A stretch of 64,000 nt of DNA from Massilia rubra (GTDB lineage: Bacteria; Pseudomonadota; Gammaproteobacteria; Burkholderiales; Burkholderiaceae_D). Each line of letters starts with the position of its first letter. Position 1 is the stretch's first letter. Both the position numbers and the translations under genes were made by a program. This document shows positions 43,450-52,154 of the stretch, in pieces. Below the pieces are notes generated by a model. That model did not search any database, had not been told where the DNA came from, and was given only the letters and a program-made list of their open reading frames with translations. The stretch is from positions 1 to 64,000 of the forward strand of contig NZ_VUYU01000008.1 of assembly GCF_011682065.1 (NCBI RefSeq). The letters run 5' to 3'.

Positions 43450-45120
43450 TTAGCGGCCCTTCCATACTGCGCTGGTCAGGGCACCGTTGGCGTCGCCGTC
43501 GAGTTCCCAGGAGAACGCGCCACGCAGGCCCTGATCACGCATATATTGCATTTTCACACCGATGGTGGCCGGATCGTCATAGCTCCACCATTCGCTGTTG
43601 GTCGTCAGCAGGTACAACTGCTTGGTCACCGGATGAGTCCAGCGGGTGCCGGCCTTATTGATGAGAACCTTGTAGTCGTCGATGCCGGCTTCGTACTGGC
43701 CGGCTGCCGCACCGCTTGCTGCCTGGTACAAACCGTCGCCGCGCGGGCCGGGGCTCACGCCTTTCCAGCCACGGCCGTAGAACGGCACGCCCAGCAGGAT
43801 TTTGTTTTTCGGCATGCCGGCTGCGACCAGCGTTTTGATCGCGTCGTCGGTGTTGTACTTGACCAGGTTACCGGTCGCCGGGTCGGCGGGATCACGGTAC
43901 AGCGGCGCGTGGAAATTCGTCGTGTTTTCCCATCCGCCGTGGAAGTCGTACGTCATCACGTTGACCCAGTCCATGTATTGACTATACAGCGCAGGTTCGG
44001 TCTGGGCAATCTTCTCGCCGCCGGCGCCGATGGCGGCCGTCAGCGGATAGCGTTTGCCGTCGAGCTTGCCCTGTGCGTCGAGCTGGGCGCGGAACTCGGC
44101 CATCAATAAGGTGAAGTTGCGCTTGTCGTTGACCGTGTCGACCGTGTTGTACGACTGGCCACCACCGCCCGGGTATTCCCAGTCGATATCGATGCCGTCG
44201 AACACGCCCTTGGCAGCGCCCGGACCGCCGCGTCCGTCCTGCACCGGCAAGTCACCGGCGATGAATTGCTTGATGCACGACCTGGCCAGTTGCTTGCGCA
44301 GGGCGTCGGTCTTGGCGGCTGCCGAGAAGTAGCGCGACCAGCTCCAGCCGCCCAGCGAAATGAACACTTTCAGGTTCGGGTGGGCCGCTTTCAGCAGTTT
44401 CAGCTGGGCGAAGTTGCCGGTCAGCTTGGCATCCCACGGGATGACTTTGCCATCGACGGTGCGCGCGGGCGAGCGCTGGTAATCGGCGTAGGCATCGCCA
44501 CCGGTGCCGGCGTCGGCTGGCGGCGGCGTGGTGTTGCCGGTTTCGGCCTTGGTCACCATGTCGCACTCGTAGCCGCCGTTTTTGGCGTAGACGTTGCCGA
44601 AGGCGTAGTTGATGAAGGTGAGCTGATCGGCCACGCTGGTCGGCACGCCGTTCACTGGTGTCTTGGTGGTATGGATGTCGGCCACTTCGTAGCTGCGGCC
44701 GTACACGCCCCACTGCGCAAAATAGGAACCGATTTCACGTCCGCCGACCGGGGTTGGGGTGGGTGTCGGTGGCGTTGGGGTCGGCGTCGGTGTTGGCGGC
44801 GTCGGCGTTGGGGTCGGAGTCGGCGGGGTTGGCGTCGGCGTCGGGGTATCGGTGGTCAGTTCCCACGGTCCCCATTGTTCGGTGCCGGGGACATTGTTCT
44901 GGGTCCACCATTTGGCTTTGTAGACCTTGCCCTGGTAGACCGCGCAATTACCGACAGTGTAGATGGCGGTTGCATTCCAGTCCGCGCAGGCGACCACGGC
45001 CGCAGCCGTTTTGGTCATGCTGCCCTGCATGTCGGATTTTTCGCCGCCGCTGCCGCCGCAAGCGGCGAGCATGCCGCCGATGAGCGCGATCAGCAGGCTG
45101 CTCTTTGTGTTGTATTGCAT
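43450..45120 (-). CDS. GH18 chitinase lipoprotein with CBM5/12 module
   Basis: The start at 45120 (MQYNTKSS) has GGAGACAAC directly upstream. Lipobox IGGMLAACGGSG. The CBM5/12-like module (IYTVGNCAVYQGKVYKAKWW...QWGPWELT) and (TP/PTP)n linker precede a GH18 barrel with FDGIDIDWEYPGGGG (catalytic DxxDxDxE) and FSWELDGDANGAL near the end. The chitinase lacks the C-terminal CBM of the neighbouring GH18. It is first in a two-gene transcript with the cupin. The upstream gap (45121-45494) is AT-rich and probably holds its promoter. Confidence 0.9.
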   Translation of the reverse strand: MQYNTKSSLLIALIGGMLAACGGSGGEKSDMQGSMTKTAAAVVACADWNATAIYTVGNCAVYQGKVYKAKWWTQNNVPGTEQWGPWELTTDTPTPTPTPPTPTPTPTPPTPTPTPTPPTPTPTPVGGREIGSYFAQWGVYGRSYEVADIHTTKTPVNGVPTSVADQLTFINYAFGNVYAKNGGYECDMVTKAETGNTTPPPADAGTGGDAYADYQRSPARTVDGKVIPWDAKLTGNFAQLKLLKAAHPNLKVFISLGGWSWSRYFSAAAKTDALRKQLARSCIKQFIAGDLPVQDGRGGPGAAKGVFDGIDIDWEYPGGGGQSYNTVDTVNDKRNFTLLMAEFRAQLDAQGKLDGKRYPLTAAIGAGGEKIAQTEPALYSQYMDWVNVMTYDFHGGWENTTNFHAPLYRDPADPATGNLVKYNTDDAIKTLVAAGMPKNKILLGVPFYGRGWKGVSPGPRGDGLYQAASGAAAGQYEAGIDDYKVLINKAGTRWTHPVTKQLYLLTTNSEWWSYDDPATIGVKMQYMRDQGLRGAFSWELDGDANGALTSAVWKGR

Positions 45121-45494
45121 GTTGTCTCCTTGGTCGATAGGTGTCCGTTTTACGATCTTCTGCAATCGGAACTGCGCCGATCAATCCGGAAAACGGTGAG
45201 CCAGAGTGAGCCTCGGATAATTGGTAGTCAAGTGGTTTTAACGAGTTGAGTAAAATGAAATACCAGTTAGATTTGTGAAAGAATGTCGCGTCCGGGCAAG
45301 GTATGCCTTTATCGTGCATGCATATGCGGGAAACGAATTGTTAAATGTGGAGGCTGAGAAAGGCGGGATATCAGAGAGATATCAAATTGTACACAACGTC
45401 AGTAGTACCGCTTTAGTACCCGTTTAGATTGGTATTAACGACGCCGCGAGCGCTTGCGGCGTGTTTTTCCTGCTTGTCACGATTTTGTGGAAAA
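45121..45494. other. Intergenic region before the chitinase cluster
   Basis: No gene is supported here. It holds an AT-rich tract at 45,230-45,290, likely the promoter region of the minus-strand chitinase gene. A hairpin ACGCCGC (45441-45447) / GCGGCGT (45456-45462) is followed by T5 (45464-45468) on the plus strand. That terminator faces away from any plus-strand gene here, so its origin is unclear. Confidence 0.5.
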
Positions 45495-46076
45495 TCACCG
45501 TGGTTTGAGGTCTTCCGTGCGGATTGCCCACAGGCCAGGCAAGTTGCGCCAGTAGCCATACACATCCATGCCGAAACCGACCACGAACTTGTCGGGAATG
45601 GTCAGGCCGACGATGTCCGGCTTGACCGGTTTGCTGCGCTTGATGGCTTTGTCGGCAAACACCGCGATGACCACCTCGGCCGCGCCCATGTCGAGCAGGC
45701 GCTGCTTGACCTGGGCCAGCGTTTCGCCCTCGTCCAGGATATCGTCGAGCACGATGATGATACGCCCGGCCACGCTGGGGCGCGGGATGACTTTCCACAC
45801 CACATTGCCGCCCTGGTCGTCGTCGCCGTAGCGGCTGACGTGGATGTAGTCGAATTCGAGGGGGAAGCGCAGTTGGGGGAGCAGGTTGCCGGTGAACACG
45901 ACGGCGCCGCCCATGACGCCGAGGACGAGGGGGAAGGCGTCGTTGTCGGGGCGGTCGAAGCGGTCGTTGAGCTTGTCGGCTACCTGGCGCACGGCGGCTT
46001 GGACGGCTGCGGCATCGAAGATTTCCTCCGCATTATTGAGAAGGGTGCGTGCACGTTCAGCGTGGAATTCTTGCAT
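45495..46076 (-). CDS. hpt: Hypoxanthine-guanine phosphoribosyltransferase
   Basis: 193 residues from the ATG at 46076 (MQEFHAERARTLLNN). The PRPP motif is IIIVLDDILDEGETL; LVLGVMGGAVVFTGNLLPQL and the C-terminal VGFGMDVYGYWRNLPGLWAI match the HGPRT family. It salvages hypoxanthine and guanine to IMP and GMP in the cytosol. It is monocistronic, and followed by 370 bases before the chitinase promoter. Confidence 0.92.
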   Translation of the reverse strand: MQEFHAERARTLLNNAEEIFDAAAVQAAVRQVADKLNDRFDRPDNDAFPLVLGVMGGAVVFTGNLLPQLRFPLEFDYIHVSRYGDDDQGGNVVWKVIPRPSVAGRIIIVLDDILDEGETLAQVKQRLLDMGAAEVVIAVFADKAIKRSKPVKPDIVGLTIPDKFVVGFGMDVYGYWRNLPGLWAIRTEDLKPR

Positions 46077-46162
46077 GGTGGTTAGCTCATAAAGGACACC
46101 AGGCAATTATGCTGCAAAGTGCACTGCACAATGGGAAGCGTTGGAATTGTGCGACAAGGCCA

Positions 46163-46266
46163 CCCGTCGTTCCCGCGAAGGCGGGAACCCAAGTTCTTAC
46201 TGCAGCCAACGGCTTATCAGCAACTTGGGTTCCCGCCGAGGGCCGCCTTGGCGCGGGAACGACGGG
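46163..46266. repeat. REP-like palindromic element, copy 2
   Basis: 104 bases with perfect 14 bp ends CCCGTCGTTCCCGC / GCGGGAACGACGGG, and inner arms GGCGGGAACCCAAG / CTTGGGTTCCCGCC. It shares the GTCGTTCCCGCG.AGGCGGGAAC core with copy 1 at 38.17 kb. It lies between hpt and the ligase gene at 46.3 kb. The rest of 46077-46337 shows no gene. Confidence 0.75.
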
Positions 46267-46337
46267 GCGAGTGGTGGGAACGACGAGAGGGGTGACGCGA
46301 ACGACGCAGTTGGCTGCGTGAGTGACGCAGCGATTTT

Positions 46338-47618
46338 TCAGCTGTAATCCCGCAAATCCTCGATCACCTTGCCATCGTCAGCCAGGGTTCCCGGCGACTC
46401 GAACCGCACCTCCCCGCGCAGCTTGGTCACCTCGCGAATCGACTCCACGATCGCCGCCGCCTGCGCCGCGTCCGGCGCCGTGGCCACCTCGCAGTGCAAG
46501 GTCATCACATCGTTCGCCATCCTCCCGGTCACCACCAAACGCGCCTTCAAAATCCCCGGATGGCGCCGCACGATATTATTCACTTGCGACGGATGCACGA
46601 ACATCGCGCGCACCTTGGTAGTCTGGTCGGCCCGTCCCAGCCAGCCGCGAATCCGGCTGTTGGTGCGCCCGCAGCGCGATGGCTCCGCATCGACCAGCAG
46701 CGCCGACATATCTCCCGTCGCAAACCGGATCAGCGGATAATCGGCATTAAACAAGGTCACCACGATCTCGCCGATATCGCCCGGCGCCACCGGCTCGCCG
46801 CTGCCGGGGCGCACGATTTCGAGCAGCACATCCTCGTCGAGCATCATGCCGGGATTGAGCACCCCGCCGGTCGCCGTCTCGTACGCCATGCTGCCGATAT
46901 CGGCCGACGCATAGGTCTGGAACACATGCGGCACGCCGTTCTCGCGAAACCATGTGCGCAAGGACTCCGGCAGCGCCTCGGCGCCCATCAGCGCGTTCTG
47001 CATGCTGCTGATATCGGCCCCCATCTCGCGCGCCTTCTCGATGATGATGCGCAAAAAGGACGGCGTGCCCACGTAGGTATCCGGACGCAGGTCGGCGATC
47101 GCCTGCACCTGCATTTCGGTCTGCCCGGCGCCGGCCGGAATCACCGCGCAGCCGATGCGCGCCGCCCCGCCTTCGACCATGAAGGCGGCCGGCGTGAAGT
47201 GATACGAAAAACAGTTCTGCAGCAGCCCGCCCGCGCGCACGCCGGCCGCGTACATCGGCCGCGCAAAGCGCCACCAGTCCTGGCCGCGCCCCTCCGGATC
47301 GAAAATCGGCCCCGGCGACACATACACGCGCGCCAGCTCGCCCACGGGCGTCACCGCCAGCCCGCCGAACGGACGCGACGCCGTCTGCAGCGCCTTCAGG
47401 TCGGCCTTGCGCGTGATCGGCAGCGACGCCAGCGCGGCGCGGCTGTTGATGGCGGTGCTATCGACGCCGTCGAGGATGCGCGCCCAACCCGGCGCGCTGC
47501 GGGCGCGCTCGATCAGTTGCGGCAAGCGCGCCATCAGGTCGCGTTCGCGCTCCTGCGGGTCGCGCCTCTCCAATGCGTCGAGCGTGTCGACGGTATCGAC
47601 GGGGTAGTCCACCTTCAT
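46338..47618 (-). CDS. Phenylacetate-CoA ligase family AMP-forming enzyme
   Basis: 426 residues. It resembles PaaK: ELARVYVSPGPIFDPEGRGQ, QNCFSYHFTPAAFMVEGG, VGTPSFLRIIIEKAREMGAD, FQTYASADIGSMAYET, and the C-terminal RIRGWLGRADQTTKVRAMFV with the typical lid Arg/Asp. It would activate an aromatic or carboxylic acid as CoA thioester. It ends the liv-type ABC cluster, and together with the second ligase at 53 kb implies uptake and activation of carboxylic acids. Its start overlaps the MmcQ/YjbR stop by 4 bases. Confidence 0.85.
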   Translation of the reverse strand: MKVDYPVDTVDTLDALERRDPQERERDLMARLPQLIERARSAPGWARILDGVDSTAINSRAALASLPITRKADLKALQTASRPFGGLAVTPVGELARVYVSPGPIFDPEGRGQDWWRFARPMYAAGVRAGGLLQNCFSYHFTPAAFMVEGGAARIGCAVIPAGAGQTEMQVQAIADLRPDTYVGTPSFLRIIIEKAREMGADISSMQNALMGAEALPESLRTWFRENGVPHVFQTYASADIGSMAYETATGGVLNPGMMLDEDVLLEIVRPGSGEPVAPGDIGEIVVTLFNADYPLIRFATGDMSALLVDAEPSRCGRTNSRIRGWLGRADQTTKVRAMFVHPSQVNNIVRRHPGILKARLVVTGRMANDVMTLHCEVATAPDAAQAAAIVESIREVTKLRGEVRFESPGTLADDGKVIEDLRDYS

Positions 47619-47968
47619 GCTTCTTCTCCGATCTGGCGTTGCAGCTTGCGCGTCAGTTTTGCAAAAATCAGTTCATAGGCGCGCAGCAGCAGCGCCGCCG
47701 CTTCGGCATCGCTGAGCGCTTTCGCGTTTTCCACGTACACCCATTTCGCCCGCGCCAGGTAAGGCGCGGGAATGATGCCGGGGCGGTCGGTCAGCTCCAG
47801 AAAGCGCTCGTCTTCCACGTTGAAGCAGATGCCTTGGGCGGGCACCGCATGGTCCGACATCGCGAACATTTTCTCGCCCACCGAAAACACCGCCCGCGTG
47901 TCCCACTTCCGGTCTTCGGTCGCGCCGGGAAAGGTGCGGCACAGCGCCTTGGCAACTTCAAAATCCAT
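47615..47968 (-). CDS. MmcQ/YjbR family protein
   Basis: 117 residues. MDFEVAKALCRTFPGATEDR, WDTRAVFSVGEKMFAMSD, GICFNVEDERFLELTDRPG and APYLARAKWVYVE are characteristic of MmcQ/YjbR (CyaY-like fold, DNA-binding suspected). Function not established. It is inserted between the ABC ATPase gene (10 bases upstream) and the ligase gene in the same transcript. Confidence 0.88.
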   Translation of the reverse strand: MDFEVAKALCRTFPGATEDRKWDTRAVFSVGEKMFAMSDHAVPAQGICFNVEDERFLELTDRPGIIPAPYLARAKWVYVENAKALSDAEAAALLLRAYELIFAKLTRKLQRQIGEEA

Positions 47969-47978
47969 GGTCGATCCT

Positions 47979-48800
47979 TTAAGCCAGCCAGCGTTTGCGG
48001 CGGCGATAAAATTTCATGTCCCTGAAGCTCTTGCGCCCCGCCCCCGACACGCCCAGATAGAACTCCTTCACATCCTCGTTGCTGGCCAGGTCCTTCGCCT
48101 CGCCTTCCATCACCACACGCCCGTTTTCGAGGATGTAGCCAAAGTCGGCGTAGCGCAGCGCCACCGTGGTGTTCTGCTCGGCCAGCAAAAACGACACGCC
48201 TTCCTTCTGATTGAGATCCTTGACGATGTCGAAGATCTCTTCGACGATCTGCGGCGCGATGCCCATCGACGGTTCATCGAGCAAAATCATGGACGGCTTG
48301 GCCATCAGCGCGCGTCCGATCGCGCACATCTGCTGTTCGCCGCCCGATGTGTAGCCGGCCTGGCTGCCGCGCCGCTCTTTCAGGCGCGGAAAATACTGAT
48401 ACACCGCTTCCAGCGCGGCTTTCAGTTCGGCGCGCGAGATATTGCGCGTGTAAGCGCCGGTCAGCAGGTTTTCTTCGATGGTCAGGTGGCCGAAGCAGTG
48501 ACGGCCCTCCATCACCTGCGACAGGCCGCGCTTGACCAGCTCATTGGGCGTGAGGTGATCCACCCGTTCACCCTTGAACTGCACCTCGCCCTTGGTCACG
48601 TCGCCACGTTCGCCGCGCAGCAGGGTCGAAATGGTTTTCAGCGTGGTCGACTTGCCGGCGCCGTTGGCGCCCAGCAGGGCCACGATCTTGCCCTTCGGGA
48701 CCTGTAGCGACACGCCCTTCAAAACCAGGATCACATGGTCGTAAATGACTTCGATGTTATTGACCGACAGGTACGGGGTGCTGGCAGCGATGCTGTTCAT
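47979..48800 (-). CDS. livF: Branched-chain amino acid-type ABC transporter ATPase (LivF)
   Basis: 273 residues. Walker A GANGAGKST, signature YTSGGEQQMCAIGRAL, Walker B MILLDEPSMG, and the LivF-type H-loop region. The sequence from LSVNNIEVIYDHVILVLKGV is typical for the second ATPase of the HAAT family. With LivG it powers import by the LivH/LivM permeases. It is encoded after the binding protein, behind an attenuator hairpin. The basic C-terminus (KFYRRRKRWLA) is slightly extended. Confidence 0.9.
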   Translation of the reverse strand: MNSIAASTPYLSVNNIEVIYDHVILVLKGVSLQVPKGKIVALLGANGAGKSTTLKTISTLLRGERGDVTKGEVQFKGERVDHLTPNELVKRGLSQVMEGRHCFGHLTIEENLLTGAYTRNISRAELKAALEAVYQYFPRLKERRGSQAGYTSGGEQQMCAIGRALMAKPSMILLDEPSMGIAPQIVEEIFDIVKDLNQKEGVSFLLAEQNTTVALRYADFGYILENGRVVMEGEAKDLASNEDVKEFYLGVSGAGRKSFRDMKFYRRRKRWLA

Positions 48801-48816
48801 AGGCTCTTTGCGGTGT

Positions 48817-48850
48817 AAAAATCCCGCGCGCCGCTGTTCTGGCGCGCGGG
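48817..48850 (-). terminator. Attenuator between the binding-protein and LivF genes
   Basis: Perfect 10 bp stem CCCGCGCGCC (48823-48832) / GGCGCGCGGG (48841-48850) with an 8 base loop, followed on the minus strand by ATTTTTA (48822-48816). It is 13 bases after the binding-protein stop and inside the operon. Partial termination here would give more binding protein than ATPase. Confidence 0.75.
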
Positions 48851-48862
48851 CAAGGGACTGGT

Positions 48863-50176
48863 TTATTTCATGCAGCTTGGCGTGATCTTTTTCTCGGCAG
48901 CGTAGGCTGCCGACGACTCCTCGACCAGCTTGCGCGTGAGGGCCTTGTCGCCCACCACCCAGGTCGGCGTGATGGCGATCCACTTCTTGCCGTCCCACTG
49001 CTGCACCTTGACCGCACCCGAGCCTTCGTGGTCGTCGCAGCTGGTTTTGATGGTCGGGAACATGCCGAACGCACCCAGCGCCTTCTGGCGCGCCTCGTCC
49101 ACGTTCAGGTTTTCCAGGCCCCAGCGAATCTGCTCGCCGCTCATGGTCTTGCCCTTGCCGAATTTGTCCTGCGCCACGCGGATCGCCTCCACCCACAAGA
49201 TGCCCGCGGTCAGGCCGCGCATGTGGTACACCGAGCCGATACGCGCCTGGTCGGCCAGGTTGCCTTTGCCGGCCGCGTAGACCTTCTTGCGGATATCGTC
49301 GATCAGCGGGTAGTTACCCGGCGTGTTGAAGGTCATCGAGGTGTAGCCCTTGGCGGCGTCGCCCGACGGGATCATGTCTTCTTCCGAACCGGCCCACCAC
49401 ACGCCCAGCATCTTCTCGCGCGGGAAGCCGTTGCGCTGCGCGGTCTTGATGGCGACCGAATTCATCACGCCCCAGCCCCACAGGATCACGTGGTCCGGCT
49501 TGGCCTGGCGGATCTGCAGCCACTGCGACTGCTGTTCGCTGCCCGGCGGCGCCACCGCGATCTTGATCAACTCGAAGCCGTACTGCTTGGCCTGCGCTTC
49601 CAGCACCGGCAGCGGTTCCTTGCCGAAGGCCGAATCGTGGTACAGGTGGACGATCTTTTTGCCTTTCAGCTTGGCGTAGCCCCCTTCCTTGTCGGCCAGG
49701 TACTTGATCATCGCCGCCGCCTGGTTCCAGTAGCTGGTAATGAGCGGGAATACGTACGGGAACACCTTGCCGTTGGCCGCGTCCGAGCGTCCGTAGCCGA
49801 GGGTCGTCATCGGGATCTTGTCCTGCACCAGGCGATCGAGCACGCCGTAAGCGATGCCGGTGGAGAGCGGCTCGACCATGCTGGCGCCGCCGTTCTTGGT
49901 CTTGAGCCGTTCGTAGCATTCGATCCCGCGCGACGGGTTGTATTCGGTCTCGCATTCTTCCCACAGGATCTTGACGCCATTGACGCCGCCATTGGCGTTG
50001 ACCAGGTTGAAGTAATCGATCGCGCCGCCGTAAAAGCCCGAGCCGCCGGACGCGTAGGGACCCACGCGGTAGGAGGGCAGCGCGATAAACTGGTCGGCCG
50101 CCTGCACCTGGTTGAAGGCGCCGATCAGGGTGGCGCACAGCATGATGTTCTTCATCTTATGTTTTACGTGATTCAT
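48863..50176 (-). CDS. ABC transporter substrate-binding protein (branched-chain amino acid/aromatic acid type)
   Basis: 437 residues, with GGAGACCACA before the ATG. The signal peptide ends FNQVQA-A. It is a periplasmic binding protein of family 1: VNANGGVNGVKILWEECETE, TLGYGRSDAANGKVFPYVFP, AKLKGKKIVHLYHDSAFGKE, GVWWAGSEEDMIPSGDAAKG. The length and the CMK-ending match proteins annotated as branched-chain amino acid or benzoate/phenylacetate-type ligand binding. The ligand is unknown. Confidence 0.85.
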   Translation of the reverse strand: MNHVKHKMKNIMLCATLIGAFNQVQAADQFIALPSYRVGPYASGGSGFYGGAIDYFNLVNANGGVNGVKILWEECETEYNPSRGIECYERLKTKNGGASMVEPLSTGIAYGVLDRLVQDKIPMTTLGYGRSDAANGKVFPYVFPLITSYWNQAAAMIKYLADKEGGYAKLKGKKIVHLYHDSAFGKEPLPVLEAQAKQYGFELIKIAVAPPGSEQQSQWLQIRQAKPDHVILWGWGVMNSVAIKTAQRNGFPREKMLGVWWAGSEEDMIPSGDAAKGYTSMTFNTPGNYPLIDDIRKKVYAAGKGNLADQARIGSVYHMRGLTAGILWVEAIRVAQDKFGKGKTMSGEQIRWGLENLNVDEARQKALGAFGMFPTIKTSCDDHEGSGAVKVQQWDGKKWIAITPTWVVGDKALTRKLVEESSAAYAAEKKITPSCMK

Positions 50177-50197
50177 TGTGGTCTCCGGAAGAATGCG

Positions 50198-51256
50198 TTA
50201 ATGCGGGAACGGCCAAAGCCGCAGTTTTTCTTTACCTACTTGCCACAGGCGCGCAAGGCCATGCGGCTCCACGATCAGAAAAAAGATAATCAGCGCGCCG
50301 AACACCATCAGCTCCAGGTTCGATGCCACCGAGGTTGGCAGCGAGAGGCTATGCGCCAGGATATTCAAGAAGACCGGCAGCAGCACGATGAAGGCCGCGC
50401 CAAGGAAGGAGCCAAGCACTGAGCCGACCCCGCCGATGATGATCATGAACAGGATGCGGAACGACAGGTCGAGGTTGTACGCTTCCGGTTCGACCGTGCC
50501 CAGATAGGCATAGGCGTACAGCGCGCCGGCCACGCCGCAGTAGAAGGAACTGACCGCGAACGCCAGCAGCTTGGTGCGCATCGGCCGGAAACCAATCACT
50601 TCGGCCGCCACGTCCATGTCGCGCACCGCCATCCACGAGCGGCCCACGTTCGAGCGGATCATGTTCTTGGCCAGCAGCGCCATGAGCGCAACGATCGCCA
50701 GCACCAGCACGTATTTGCTGGCCGGCGTATCGAACTGGTAACCGAAGATGACGATCTTCTGGGCCGTGATCACACCCGATGCGCTGCCATTGGTCAGGTA
50801 GGGGATCTTGGTCAGGCACCAGACCACGAAGAACTGGGTCGCCAGGGTCGACGCGGCCAGGTAGAAGCCGCGGATGCGCAGCGACGGCAGGCCGAAGGCG
50901 ATGCCCACCATGGCCGCGCACAGGCCACCGAGCACAAAGGCGAGCAGCATCGGAATGCCGGGCAGGCGCGCGATGAAGTTAAACGAGGCGAACGCGCCGA
51001 CCGCCATGAAGGCGGCGGTGCCGAGCGAGAGCTGGCCGCAATAGCCGGTGAGGATGTTCAGGCCCAGTGCGGCCAGCGAAAAGATCAGGAAGGGAATCAA
51101 TATCGCCGAGAGCATGTAGGGCGAGGCGAACAGCGGCACGATGCCGAGCGCCAGCAGCAGCAGGGCGCCCAGGGCGATGCGGTCCTGGCGGATCGGGAAG
51201 ATCTGGCCGTCCGCTTCGTAGGTGGTCTTGAATTGTCCGGCTTCGCGGTAAAACAT
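50198..51256 (-). CDS. livM: ABC transporter permease (LivM family)
   Basis: 352 residues with about ten hydrophobic segments. ALGLNILTGYCGQLSLGTAAF and SVLGSFLGAAFIVLLPVFLN are characteristic of LivM; the EAA-like region is QFFVVWCLTKIP... with GIAFGLPSLRIRGFYLAAST. It forms the inner-membrane channel with LivH. Its stop-to-start spacing to LivH is one base, so the genes are co-translated. Confidence 0.9.
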   Translation of the reverse strand: MFYREAGQFKTTYEADGQIFPIRQDRIALGALLLLALGIVPLFASPYMLSAILIPFLIFSLAALGLNILTGYCGQLSLGTAAFMAVGAFASFNFIARLPGIPMLLAFVLGGLCAAMVGIAFGLPSLRIRGFYLAASTLATQFFVVWCLTKIPYLTNGSASGVITAQKIVIFGYQFDTPASKYVLVLAIVALMALLAKNMIRSNVGRSWMAVRDMDVAAEVIGFRPMRTKLLAFAVSSFYCGVAGALYAYAYLGTVEPEAYNLDLSFRILFMIIIGGVGSVLGSFLGAAFIVLLPVFLNILAHSLSLPTSVASNLELMVFGALIIFFLIVEPHGLARLWQVGKEKLRLWPFPH

Positions 51257-51257
51257 A

Positions 51258-52154
51258 TCAGATTCTCCGGATGATTTTTTCGCCGAACAAGCCTTCCGGC
51301 CGCACCAGCAGGAACAGCAGGGCCAAGACGTACGGGAACCAGCCTTCGATGCCGCCGCCGACCATCGGCCCGATGTAGACCTCGGCCAGTTTTTCGGACG
51401 CGCCGATGATCAGGCCACCGACGATGGCGCCGGGGACGGAGGTAAACCCGCCCAGAATGAGTACCGGCAGCGCTTTGAGGGCGATGAAGGTCAGCGCGAA
51501 CTGCACGCCGTTGCGCGCGCCCCACAACAGGCCCGCCACCAGCGCCACCAGTCCGGCCACGGACCACACCACGGCCCAGATCTGCTGCAGCGGGATGCCG
51601 ACGGCGAGTGCGGCCTGGTGGTCGTCGGCCACCGCGCGCAGGGCGCGGCCGACTTTGGTTTTCGAGAACAGCAGCGCGAGCGCGGTGACCAGCAGCGCGC
51701 AGATGGCGGCTGCGGTAACGTCGAACTGCGAGACGATGATGTTGTAGTTGTCGAGCAGGTAGGGAATCGGCACGTCTTCGATCGGCAGGTCCAGCTTGTG
51801 CACCTGCGAGCCCCACAGCAGCTGCGCCAGGCCTTCGATGAAGAAAGCGAGGCCGATGGTGGCCATGAAGAGGGTAATTTCGGGCTGGTTGACCAGCGGG
51901 CGCAGGACCACCCGTTCGATGGCCAGGCCGAGCGCGATCATGACGACGATGGTCATCGGGATGGCGAGCCAGATCGAGACGCCGAACTTGTCGATGATGC
52001 CGACGCAGGTGAGGGCGGCGAAGAACACCATCGCGCCCTGGGCGAAGTTGAACACGCCGGAAGCTTTGTAGATCAGCACGAAACCGATGGCCACCAGCGC
52101 GTACATGACGCCGGAGAGCAGGCCGCCGATGAGGACTTCGAAGAAAAAGTTCAT
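51258..52154 (-). CDS. livH: ABC transporter permease (LivH family)
   Basis: 298 residues, eight or more transmembrane helices. GGLLSGVMYALVAIGFVLIY, FNFAQGAMVFFAAL, GRALRAVADDHQAALAVGI (ATPase contact loop) and GGFTSVPGAIVGGLIIGASE are typical LivH sequences. Overlaps the LivG stop by 4 bases. Confidence 0.9.
   Translation of the reverse strand: MNFFFEVLIGGLLSGVMYALVAIGFVLIYKASGVFNFAQGAMVFFAALTCVGIIDKFGVSIWLAIPMTIVVMIALGLAIERVVLRPLVNQPEITLFMATIGLAFFIEGLAQLLWGSQVHKLDLPIEDVPIPYLLDNYNIIVSQFDVTAAAICALLVTALALLFSKTKVGRALRAVADDHQAALAVGIPLQQIWAVVWSVAGLVALVAGLLWGARNGVQFALTFIALKALPVLILGGFTSVPGAIVGGLIIGASEKLAEVYIGPMVGGGIEGWFPYVLALLFLLVRPEGLFGEKIIRRI

Noticed and set aside
45441-45468. Hairpin proposed as the hpt terminator
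   Set aside because: The T-run is on the plus strand whereas hpt is on the minus strand, so it does not fit as its terminator.
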